DNA of 64,000 nt from Podocnemis expansa (lineage: Eukaryota; Chordata; Testudines; Podocnemididae): assembly GCA_007922195.1 (NCBI GenBank), contig ML682123.1, positions 1,354,368 through 1,418,367 of the forward strand, written 5' to 3'. The position numbers and the translations under genes are program-made. Below are positions 23,301 through 29,545 of this stretch, one piece after another. The notes below the pieces were generated by a model that made no database searches, was not told the DNA's origin, and saw nothing but the letters and a program-made list of their open reading frames with translations. The first letter of the stretch is position 1; the number at the start of each line of letters is the position of its first letter.

Positions 23301-25475
23301 GGCCCATGGTAGAGTCTCTGTATTTTAGTCTTTAAACCATGATTTGGGGACCTCAGTAACTCAGTGGTGGGGTAGAGGTTTATTACAGGAGTGAGTGGGT
23401 GAGGTTCTGTGGCCTGCATTGTTCAGACATTCAGACTAGATCAATGGTTTTCAACCCATGGGATGGGACCCAGTACTGGGTCACCAGCTCTCAGGTACTG
23501 GGCCATGGGGCCCTCTGCTGCCACTGCTGAAAAATGGGAAAACATTGCTAAAAGATTTAATTGTTGGGCCATGGACATAAACACTTTTTTTTTCAGCTGA
23601 GTCCTGAGGAAAAGACTTTGAAAACCATTGGCCTAGATGATCATAATGGTCCCTTCTGACCTTAGAGTCTATGAGTCTGTGAGTCATAGCTGCTTCACAG
23701 GAAGGTTTAACCAAGCCCAGAACAAAATCCTTCCTTCTGCCACAAACCAGAGCTGAGATTTGCACCCAAACAATCTGCCTCCAGGAGACCAGTGACAGCT
23801 CCCAAATACCGCCAGACCCATAAGATCTGGTGTCACTGATGCACTGTCAGGCATCAGCCTTAGTCCGAGCCCAGCTGGAGCAGGGATTTCTGCAGTTCTC
23901 AGCTACAGCCTAGAGCCACAAATGTAAGTGCAGATTGGGGTGGGGAAGGGAGCCAAGGCCAGGTCGCTGTGAGGATCAAAATGGAGACCAATAGAACTAG
24001 AAGCCCAAGGTGGCAGTCACAGTGGCTAATGGGCTCGCTTTGTAAAGTGAAGCTCCTGTAATGGAAGCTGCAGCCACTAGGCAGAGACAGAGCCCCATAA
24101 ACTGCAGCTCACCCCAGGCTTGCTTTCTTGTACAGATGGCCATCACATTCCACAACCAGAGAGTCATGGACAGAGCCCGCAGAGATCATGCTTCCTTTCT
24201 GCAGGAGAAAGTGAGTTGGTGGGGGGCTGTGACTCCTGCCTGTGGAAACCCAGGGAACCATCCCAGGCAGCTCCCTCAGTCCTGGAGCAAGAGATGGGAG
24301 ATGGCTCACAGGGTGGCCTCAGAGATGTGAGATCCCAGCTCCAGGACAACAGGGGACACTGATCTCCGTCAGTTGGGTGGAGGGAGGTTGCTGTGCTGTA
24401 GCCATAGGGGCCATTGGTGAGCCAGGATTGTCAACCCTCCCCTTTTAACAGCCTTGGGCCCCCTCCACTCCCCCTTCTCTCAATGCTCAATGCAGGATGT
24501 CTTGTCCCAGCATGGGATTGAATGTCTGAGGGTGACACCGAGTGCAATGGCGGAGCAATTTGTCAGGCAGCGCAGGTTGCTGCTGGAGCAGTGTCAAGAG
24601 GAGATGAAAGAGCCAGAGGAGACCCTGCTGACAGAGTTAGAGGCTGAGCTGACTCAAGAGGCTGAGACATTCCTGGAGATTTATGGAAGACGCTATCAAA
24701 ATCACACCATCAACCAGATAGTCATGGACAGAGCTCGCACAGAATATGCTGCCTTTCTGAGGGAGAAGGTGTGTCTGGGGTAGGGGGCTGTGCCTCTAGC
24801 CTGGGGAACCACAGGGAACCATCCTGATCAACCCTATGGGTTCCAGGATTTGGGGAAGGGGATGGGAGTTCATCATTCACATCTCCAAATCCCAGGGTGG
24901 CTGAAGAGATAAGAGACTCCAACTCCAGCATGATGGGAGCTCTGGTCTCAGTCGGTGGGGTGAGGGGATATTGGTGAGCCAGGGAGGACAACTTACCCCT
25001 TCTAACAGCCTTATATTCTCTTTATGTCCCTTTCTTTTCCCACGCACTGCAGGATGGCCAGTCCCAATGTAGGATGGACTGTCTGTGCGTGACACCAAGT
25101 GCCATGGAGGAACAATGTGTAAAACGGCGCAGGTTGCTGTTAGAACGGTGCCGAGTGGAGATGAAAGAGCTGGAGCCAAAGATGGAGACCCTTCTAAAAG
25201 CCCTAGAGACAGAATTGATTCAGGAGGCTGAGGCCTTCCTGAAGATTTACAAAGGTCGCTATTACAGATATGCTTTCAGTGTGGGTTTTTCTGTACTGGG
25301 GGCCACATTGGACTCAGTTGGCTATATGCTTGTGCCTCCCCAACATGGAAAATATGTCACTGCAGCTTCAAAAATAAGCTCTGCTATGGCAACACTCTTA
25401 AGGGATATGAAAGGCGAAGGGAATCCTACAGATGGGCTTCACAAGACTGGGCAGCCAGGTGGCAACATCGGGTAG
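2282..25475 (+). CDS. RING-less RNF112/atlastin-like GTPase, copy 1 (12 exons)
   Basis: Predicted large GTPase of the GB1/RHD3 (GBP-atlastin) group, closest in layout to RNF112 (neurolastin). Coding exons: 2282-2353, 9476-9670, 10054-10191, 10505-10609, 10862-10912, 12670-12726, 17700-17786, 19344-19473, 19601-19731, 20506-20559, 24136-24210, 24496-24768, 25053-25475. Joined they stay open for about 596 codons; every junction is phase 0 except 19473/19601 (phase 1). Motifs by residue: P-loop GEQRGGKS 69-76 with the atlastin/GBP catalytic arginine (R72), switch I TKG at 117, DTEG at 142, LVRDW with RD at 213-214 (G4), then GADGG. A helical middle domain follows, with an internal duplication, then a hydrophobic stretch near the C-terminus that could anchor the protein in a membrane. 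Only the last 24 codons of the RING exon survive, so no zinc ligands remain. The ATG at 2282 is inferred as the start. Counting the first remnant exon, 13 segments are listed; the exon remnant is the least certain. No poly(A) signal was assigned. Confidence 0.82.
4321..5314. mobile_element. TIR DNA element, outer, with nested copy inside
   Basis: Begins GGCTATGTCTATATCTGACA and ends ...CTAGCATAGACATAGTT, a terminal inverted repeat. It is inserted in the antisense CR1; the 3-bp flanks are GTA and TTA, an imperfect match. The inside is built from many inverted strings of TTAGTTCAAACTAA type. A second element (4359-4872) is nested within it. It has no coding capacity. Confidence 0.65.
4359..4872. 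mobile_element. TIR DNA element, nested, TSD GCT
   Basis: Starts GGGTATGTCCACAC and ends GTGGACATAGCC, flanked by GCT on both sides (4356-4358, 4873-4875). The interior is rich in TTATTTTGAAATAAC palindromes and holds the core GTTGCCACACCTCCCATG shared with 39664-40978 and 54596-55088. The 3-bp target duplication suggests a PIF/Harbinger-type non-autonomous element; that classification is inferred. Confidence 0.75.
6214..7740 (-). mobile_element. Penelope-like element with GIY-YIG remnant
   Basis: An insertion of about 1.5 kb in the CR1, flanked by a perfect 9-bp target duplication ATTTGGTGA (6205-6213 and 7741-7749). Its ends are inverted copies of one another (6248-6375 and 7611-7740), sharing AACAAACAAGGA, CCCACTTCATCAG and GAAGATGGGG strings. 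The minus-strand frame 7035-6766 encodes the Penelope C-terminal pattern, with NKPHCQLCPCIC followed by F.C.S.NKIYATTCQKC, just ahead of the GIY-YIG endonuclease core. Most of the reverse transcriptase is missing (5' truncated). Confidence 0.75.
6766..7035 (-). pseudogene. Penelope-like GIY-YIG/zinc region, broken
   Basis: An 89-codon minus-strand frame with the Cys-rich segment CQLCPCIC and the FTCSSTNKIYATTCQKC segment, typical of the linker and start of the GIY-YIG nuclease in Penelope-like retroelements. The nuclease core after this point and the reverse transcriptase before it are not intact. A second frame (7016-6711) overlaps it and carries the displaced continuation, which indicates a frameshift. 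Confidence 0.6.
8086..8600 (-). mobile_element. Possible solo LTR or unknown insert in CR1
   Basis: About 515 bases interrupt the antisense CR1 between sequence matching CCACTGTATTCCCC and the resumption at TTTTGTACTTCCTGTACTCCAG (compare 61725-61790, where the CR1 is continuous). Read on the minus strand it could run from TGATGG to CAACTCA, with a TATAATTATT string and an AATAAA, as an LTR would. No target duplication was found, so the class is a guess. Confidence 0.3.
9476..9670 (+). CDS. GTPase copy 1, P-loop exon
   Basis: Sixty-five codons between TGCATCAG and GTAAGTG. The exon encodes the first strand of the G domain and the G1 motif GEQRGGKS; the arginine at the fourth P-loop position corresponds to the catalytic arginine known in atlastin and GBP1. 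It is strongly similar to 62531-62743 in copy 2 (DAP.CL.SI.GEQR.GKSFL.NYLLR). The six extra residues at the copy 2 exon start (SDVPLE) are missing here. Confidence 0.9.
10054..10191 (+). CDS. GTPase copy 1, switch I exon
   Basis: Forty-six codons flanked by CCAACAG and GTAAGTGG. It contains VTKGLWAWSQPFWV; the TKG(I/L)W signature with its magnesium-binding threonine is typical of GBP/atlastin switch I (G2). An acidic linker (EDEPLEGFEW) precedes it. Confidence 0.88.
10505..10609 (+). CDS. GTPase copy 1, switch II (DTEG) exon
   Basis: Thirty-five codons between CCCCCAG and GTTGGAG. A hydrophobic beta strand VAVLLV leads into DTEG (G3), then a helix ending LSSYQ. The donor GTTGGA is weaker than that of the neighbouring exons, but the frame and family alignment support it. 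Confidence 0.87.
10862..10912 (+). CDS. GTPase copy 1, short exon after switch II
   Basis: Seventeen codons (ILNISRWVKDPDLEYLE) between TATTTGCAG and GTGAGGTT. The pattern matches the N-V-S/N-L-S..V...DL..L segment of the atlastin group. Phase 0 on both sides. Confidence 0.83.
10985..11397 (+). mobile_element. CR1 LINE 3' fragment (avian-like subfamily)
   Basis: A 5'-truncated CR1 3' end in sense, in the intron after 10912. It ends with GGTCCCTTCCAACTCTATG and a tandem ATTCTATG repeat, the short direct-repeat tail characteristic of CR1. The coding end is seen in strings such as GGTTCAAGTTACAGCTGGGGAGGTCC-like sequence. No intact frame. Confidence 0.8.
12670..12726 (+). CDS. GTPase copy 1, helix exon before G4
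   Basis: Nineteen codons (MFLHMAEVVAEAYGLEPIQ) between CTCCACAG and GTGAGAC. It corresponds to the helix that precedes the F...L.FLVRDW strand in atlastins. The large 3' intron (12727-17699) holds a near-complete CR1 LINE in the same orientation as the gene. Confidence 0.83.
13267..14034 (+). pseudogene. CR1 ORF1 esterase-domain protein, degraded
   Basis: A 255-codon frame with a basic N-terminal part and then an SGNH hydrolase fold: VYVIGDSLLRR (block I serine), VLHVGTNDIA (block III), IFSGILPVP. Known CR1 ORF1 proteins combine a zinc-binding N-terminus with this esterase domain. The zinc part lies in a different frame (13010-13195), and the frame closes early at 14034, so the copy is non-functional. 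Confidence 0.75.
14701..15318 (+). pseudogene. CR1 ORF2 endonuclease part, degraded
   Basis: Begins inside the apurinic endonuclease domain: VCYRPPGSD, NCVIMGDFNFLDIDW, SSDHELIQFKLN. The first endonuclease strand (PDIIGITETWW, 14424-14609) is in another frame. An in-frame TAA at 15316 precedes the reverse transcriptase, which continues in the same frame at 15331. Confidence 0.8.
15331..17148 (+). pseudogene. CR1 ORF2 reverse transcriptase part, degraded
   Basis: One frame with several stops. RT blocks: VVPIFTKGSKSDPGNYRPVSL (block 2), GFTKGRSC, IYLDFSKAFDTVSH (block 3/A), then VIKFADDTKLGG with the FADD catalytic motif (16333-16400), and a C-terminal HTLEYC-like/RRLGGDRI segment to 17148. 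The stops at about 15910 and 16207 separate the catalytic blocks. Confidence 0.85.
17700..17786 (+). CDS. GTPase copy 1, G4 (RD) exon
   Basis: Twenty-nine codons between CCTGTGCAG and GTGATGG. LVRDW is the RD guanine-specificity motif of the family, followed by GADGG as in atlastins. The exon begins 117 bases after the 3' end of the CR1 LINE. Confidence 0.88.
19344..19473 (+). CDS. GTPase copy 1, end of G domain (part 1)
   Basis: Begins after TCTGGCAG and ends with a phase-1 donor GTAATGG. It encodes ...THCYLMPFPGKG, equivalent to the C(F/Y)L.P.PG strand near the end of the atlastin G domain. The split glycine/aspartate codon is completed by the next exon. Confidence 0.85.
19601..19731 (+). 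CDS. GTPase copy 1, end of G domain (part 2)
   Basis: Begins after CCCTTTGCAG and ends at GTGGGGA. It encodes DMDADFCESLRNYI...GKPLTG.QLAASIK, matching the (I/M)D.(D/E)F...L..(L/I) and G..(L/I)T...L...IK pattern that closes the atlastin G domain. Together with the previous exon it gives 87 whole codons. Confidence 0.86.
19828..20440 (-). mobile_element. CR1 LINE 3' fragment, antisense
   Basis: Begins (its 3' end) with CATAGAATCGTAGAA and GGGTTGGAAGGGACCTCAGG, reverse complements of the CR1 3' end, then ORF2 C-terminal sequence to about 20300. It lies in the intron between the exons ending 19731 and starting 20506. No intact frame. Confidence 0.75.
20506..20559 (+). CDS. GTPase copy 1, linker exon
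   Basis: Eighteen codons (NLSDVMKKCRFGFSSPCQ) between TTCTTTGCAG and GTACCATC. This is the position of the hinge between G domain and middle domain in atlastins (IY..E..P.P..). The 3.6-kb intron that follows carries a solo gypsy-type LTR and CR1 pieces. Confidence 0.8.
20710..20750. repeat. A-rich simple repeat
   Basis: A run of A with interspersed C (AAAAAAACAAAAAAACAAAA type) in an intron. It could be the tail of a retroposed sequence, but no body was identified. Confidence 0.6.
21480..22097 (-). mobile_element. Solo LTR of a Ty3/gypsy-type element
   Basis: Strongly similar to 43431-44490, where the same sequence precedes a gag frame. Shared strings include CAAGCTGCAAAACCAGGGGCCAA and ATGCTTCTGATTCCCC. 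Read on the minus strand it starts near TGTGATGCTGTCTGAG (22097) and holds an AATAAAGG poly(A)-type signal near 21715. The internal region is absent, so this is a solo LTR; the left limit is approximate. Confidence 0.65.
22680..23690 (+). mobile_element. CR1 LINE 3' part with inserts
   Basis: CR1 ORF2 sequence (AAAGTGCAAGGTCATTCCTTTAA, GGAGAAAGACCTGGAGGTATT) to about 22885, an unrelated GC-rich insert (about 22890-23130), then the CR1 3' UTR to 23690 ending TGGTCCCTTCTGACCTTAGAG. A small hAT-type element (23442-23630) splits the 3' UTR. It lies in the intron before exon 24136. Confidence 0.75.
23442..23630. mobile_element. Short hAT-type element
   Basis: Starts CAATGGTTTTCAACCC and ends TTTGAAAACCATTG (inverted ends). 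The 8-bp flanks GACTAGAT and GCCTAGAT differ at one base, and the same CR1 string without the insert is seen at 17530 (GACTAGATGATCATA). It belongs to the same family as 62983-63169. Confidence 0.85.
24136..24210 (+). CDS. GTPase copy 1, middle-domain helix exon (unit 1)
   Basis: Twenty-five codons between TTGTACAG and GTGAGTTG, encoding HNQRVMDRARRDHASFLQEK, which corresponds to the first long helix of the atlastin-type three-helix bundle. It is the first part of a tandemly duplicated unit (24142-24700 and 24701-25262). The same motif recurs at the end of the next exon. Confidence 0.84.
24142..25262 (+). repeat. Intragenic tandem duplication of a 560-bp exon-intron unit
   Basis: Unit 1 is 24142-24700 and unit 2 is 24701-25262. 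Exon parts, introns (24211-24495, 285 bp; 24769-25052, 284 bp) and the next exon all align; both introns hold CCTG.GGAA.C.CAGGGAACCATCC and TTGGTGAGCCAGG-like strings. The duplication sits in the helical domain of the GTPase. Confidence 0.88.
24496..24768 (+). CDS. GTPase copy 1, chimeric middle-domain exon
   Basis: Ninety-one codons between CAATGCAG and GTGTGTCTG. The first 68 codons (ECLRVTPSAM.EQ...RRLLLEQC) belong to the second half of the helical unit. From 24701 onward the exon switches to a copy of the preceding exon (N.TINQIVMDRARTEYAAFLREK). The join lies inside coding sequence, so this is a chimeric exon produced by an unequal exchange and not by an added intron. The frame is kept. 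Confidence 0.85.
25053..25475 (+). CDS. GTPase copy 1, terminal exon
   Basis: Begins after CGCACTGCAG and ends at a TAG at 25473-25475 (140 residues). The first part repeats the second helical half (DCLCVTPSAMEEQ...RRRLLLERC). It continues into a moderately hydrophobic segment (YAFSVGFSVLGATLDSVGYM), where RNF112 and atlastins have membrane segments, and then a polar tail. The membrane role is inferred from position and hydrophobicity only. Confidence 0.82.
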   Translation, partial: DGQSQCRMDCLCVTPSAMEEQCVKRRRLLLERCRVEMKELEPKMETLLKALETELIQEAEAFLKIYKGRYYRYAFSVGFSVLGATLDSVGYMLVPPQHGKYVTAASKISSAMATLLRDMKGEGNPTDGLHKTGQPGGNIG

Positions 25476-26748
25476 CAGGCAACCAGAATTGCAGCTGCCA
25501 ACAACAAAAGGGCATCACCATCAGCCTGTAGGGGTACAAACAGATAAAATGAATTGATTTTATATTGCAAATGAACTGTTTTCCTGAATCAGTAACATAT
25601 ACTCCCTTATTCTTAAAAAAAGGTAATTAATTCATAAAACTGCCTGTGCACATCTTAACCTTGGTATAGCCACTTTTTTTTGTTCACTGGGAAAGCCACC
25701 CTTTGTAGTTACCACTGAGGAAGCTGTCTTCAAGTCACTTGCAGCTTGTCACATCACTGTTCAAGTCTCTTGTGGCTTGTCCCTTCACCTTTTAAGTCAC
25801 TGTCCTCCACTATTTTACTCGCTTGTGCTTTTATTGATACAAATGATAGAAACTGGCTGTATGGAAATTTTCCTAATTATCTTTTAAATAGTGCATTCTT
25901 TTACTGTAGCTGTTAAATGGTGCCTTAATGTATCTTAATACTGTACTTCATGTAACTCTGTTTAAGAGTTTGTCCTATTACATTGTAACCGATGTCCGGG
26001 GAACTCTGTATTATAAACTGGAATGCAATCTTGAATACTATGCTCCGTTTTGCATTCTTGATGAAACTCTGCCTAGGTGTATCATGGGCATTCAGTAAAA
26101 TAGCTGGGGGAAGGCTTAACCTTGCCAATAAGCCAGGTATGGCCCCATCATCTCTTTGCCTTGGGGCCCTGTGCCGTCCTCCTACACCCAACACATAGTG
26201 TTGAGTCCACCTGGCCAGAACTCCAGGCAGCTGGAACCACATGTTCCAAGGGTTCTGGGGCCATACCTAGTGCTGGGGCCATGTGAGGCCTGAGCTGGGG
26301 CTCAAGGCAGTCAGGATTCAGAAGCTGCAGCATGGTTGAGACCATGTGGTGCTGAGGCTGAGCAGCTAGCACTCAGAGTGGCCAGTGGGTGTTCTGGCAC
26401 TGGGGTCACATGACTTTGGGTGGCTGGGGTCAGGTGCAGTCTGTCCAGGACTCACTGCAGCTGGGCACACACCCACAAAAGCCTAGAGTGCCTGGAGCTG
26501 GAAGGCTGGCTGCTCGAGTCAAATGGAAGGAAAGGGCCTCCTCCAGGGCAGCTGTTGTAGGGAGCTCCTCCTGGGGATGGGAGGTGTAGGCTCTATTGGC
26601 CTAAAATTACCCATAGACCTTAGCAGCTCACCAGAGTAGTGAGTCTGTGCCTGAACTTTTCTCCTCTCCTCCTCTCTTATGCAAAAGATAATTGACTTTA
26701 AGCAAGAACAAAAGAAACATTCTTGAACCCTGGATGATTCAGTAGTCC
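25476..26748. other. 3' flank of GTPase copy 1
   Basis: Sequence after the stop codon. It probably includes the 3'UTR, but no AATAAA signal could be assigned with confidence. No other gene, RNA or repeat was recognised. Confidence 0.4.
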
Positions 26749-27224
26749 AGGGGTGGCCAAACTTATGGAACTGAAGACCCACACAAGTTGATTATTAAAT
26801 CTTCAAGAGCCACACTGAGGCATATAGCCATATACTTTTGCCTACTCCAAAATTACTAAGTTTAAAACTCATTGCACACTTTAATTTTATCATAAAAAGA
26901 GGACAAATATTGAGCCTACTAATGTCAGATTCTAATAATTACTTAAGGTTAACATGAAAATTAGGCCTATACAGTAAAAACTTAGCTGCTGCTCAACACA
27001 GAAGACTGCAGGCTAGTGGCTAGTTTTTTTTAAAGTCCCAACCATGCCGTGCTTCTCCCCACCAGTCCCACCAATGCTGCACTTCTCCCCACCATCCCGA
27101 CCCCCTCATGAACACCTAGGCTGGGGCTACTTTCCTAAATTGATTTGCTGACTTTCTTCTGGGAGACACACTTTTTCATTCAAAAGCCACACATGGCTCC
27201 AGAGCCACCGTGTGGCCACGCCTG
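26749..27224. mobile_element. hAT-type element with CAGGGGTGGCCAAAC ends
   Basis: Begins CAGGGGTGGCCAAACTTATG and ends GTGTGGCCACGCCTG. The 8-bp flanks CAGTAGTC and TAATAGTC match at six positions. It is the shorter relative of 45739-47866, with which it shares the AGAGCCACA, TTACTAAG..TAAAA and AATGTCAGATTCT strings. Non-autonomous. Confidence 0.8.
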
Positions 27225-27260
27225 TAATAGTCTATGGTCTTCGGCAAACCAACATCATCT

Positions 27261-28011
27261 TGTAACACCAGACACTCACAGCTTAAAATAAGCTTGCAGC
27301 TGGGCTGTAAAGAGGACAACAATGAGCAACAATGATGTTTTAAAGTTGCCAGATTAAGAGTAAAGACTGTAACTGATGTTTTAATTACATGTAACTTCTA
27401 CTAAAAAGGATGTACCGATGAAACCTTTTCTACCTTTCTTTTCATGAAAAGTAGTAATAGAAGGGAACGCCAAGGGAAGTGATTGAACTAGTATGCAAGT
27501 TCAATTTGGGAGGTGAGGAATGCCAGACCAAAGATAAACGAAGTCCAGATGGCCGAAGAATGAGAACAACATCACATCAGCATGATAAAGACTGTGACAA
27601 GAATAAGACAATCTAAAAGCCATGTTCAAAGAATGTAAACAACTGACAAAATACATTAATTTCTGGCTTTGGCCCTATAAAAAGGGTGAAGAAAATAATG
27701 GACTTTGGGTTCGTTCTGCAACTCCGGGAGCATCGTGTCATGACCAACTTGACCCTGCTGCAATACTCAAGATCTCTCACCTGGCCAGTGGGGTAAGACT
27801 CGAGCAACGTGAGGCTGGTAACTATCTCCCACCCTGTTGCAGAAATGTGTGCACATGTGTGTGAGTGTTTTGGGGTTTAAGCTCTGAACAAGACAGACCT
27901 GTTGATCTTTCTCTGTACCTTTAGTTTATAGAAGTTTTTGTGTTTTTCAATAAATACAGCTCATTGCCTTGTCCCCCACATAAGGTCTCGTTGTCACTTC
28001 TTGGTATAACA
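27261..28011 (+). mobile_element. LTR-like sequence, possibly a solo retroviral LTR
   Basis: Runs from TGTAACACC to TATAACA (TG...CA ends). It has a TATA box (CTATAAAAAGGG at 27675) and an AATAAA (27949-27954) followed by a GT-rich stretch, spaced as in a retroviral LTR. No target duplication and no internal genes were found nearby; the family was not identified. Confidence 0.5.
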
Positions 28012-29149
28012 GAGGGGTGTGGTTTCAGGCACAAGGGGAAGCCATAGGCTAGCCTGCCTTAATGAGGTTCACTGACCACTCGTGTGTACTGTGTAAACTG
28101 GATGTGTGAGCGAGATGTGCGAATGAAGGGGGTATGTGATGGGATCTGTCTTCAATGCCATCCTGTCCTGATGAAACATAAGTAGGCCTTGGATCTGAGC
28201 AAAATCAGCCTTCTGCTCACCCATGGTGTGGCTATGCCTGGGTTTAGTACCTGCTAGTTCAAAGCCAGGGATTCTCTGCTCCATTTGCTTTGGCTGTCCA
28301 GATTCAGGGGCTGGTTCCCGCCCACCCCAGCCTGATCAGATAAGCAGAACCACTAAGCTCCTCTCTTTTGTCTTCTGTTTTCCTGTGGACCAGCCAAGGA
28401 CCAGGCAGTGGGGGTGCACCCTCTGACCACTTATGGATAGGTCCCTAACAAGCACCTCCAGTTCCCAGACACCCCACTGGGAACTCCCATCCTACAGAAA
28501 TAGGCACTCTTCCCCAATCACCATAGACTTATGTCCAGCCATTTAACAAAAAAATGGATTTGTCCAGCTTCCCTCATTCACATCCTCTAAAGTCCATACA
28601 GCTTTAGATAAAACTAACAATAGTTCTTCTCTGAGCACTGCTCAGATACATTCAGTATCAGGTGTCTACGTGCCACATTGCATGATTGGCCTGAAACTCT
28701 TTAGCCTTAGCCTGTCAGGACAGGGCTGGTGGCCACCGCCCCCTGGCCAACTTGTGACTATATATATGACCACAGCCCTGCTCCACCCCAGTTCCATTTT
28801 TTCCACCCTCAGCGATGGTTATGGAACAGCCTGTTCTTGCTTTATGCAAGCACCTGTCTCTTTGCTCTGTTTTATGTGTATCTTTCACTGGAAGATCTGT
28901 CTGCAGACATCACCAGCACTCCTACCAAGTCCTTCCAACAGAAATCCGAGCCCGAGGGACAACCCCCATGGGAGGTTCCTTAATGTATGTGTGAGCTTCA
29001 CCGGGTGCATTATGGTCTATTTGCAGATCTTTTAAATGAAGGACTCAGGAAGACAGGGAGCAAAGGCTGTATAATGTCACCCAGGAATGGGCCCTGCAGC
29101 TGATGCTGGGTACATCTGTCGCACCCAAGGATTCACTGGCACCGTGTGC

Positions 29150-29545
29150 TGTACGGACATTGGAGCCCTCTCGGCACTGCTTTCTGACTATGAATGAAAG
29201 CCGTGATCGGCCTCTAATCTGGCACCGCATGCTCGGTCGGCACCGGAGCCCTCTTGGTGCCGCTCTCCAGTGAGGAATGAAAGCTGTGATCAGCCTCTAA
29301 TTTATCAGCATGTGCTTGGTCTGCACAGGAGCCCTCTCAGTGCTGCTCTCTAGCTGTGAATAAAAGCCGTGATCAGCCTCTAACTTGGCGCCGAGTGCTT
29401 GGTCGGCACCAGAGGCTTTTCTTTGCTGCTCTCCAGCTATGAATAAAAGCCACAATTGGCCTCTGACGTGGCACTGTATCCTGGATTGGCACTGGAGCCC
29501 TCTCGGTGCCACTTTCCAGCTGTGAACAAAGAGCTGTGTTCAGCA
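29150..29545 (+). repeat. Degenerate ~86-bp tandem repeat (about 4.5 units)
   Basis: Each unit carries GGAGCCCTCTCGGTGCC, CTATGAATGAAAGCC and TGATC.GCCTCTAA strings, at about 29160, 29245, 29330, 29415 and 29490. It lies within the gag linker region of DIRS element A and is not present in element B at the same position, so it expanded in this copy. Confidence 0.75.
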
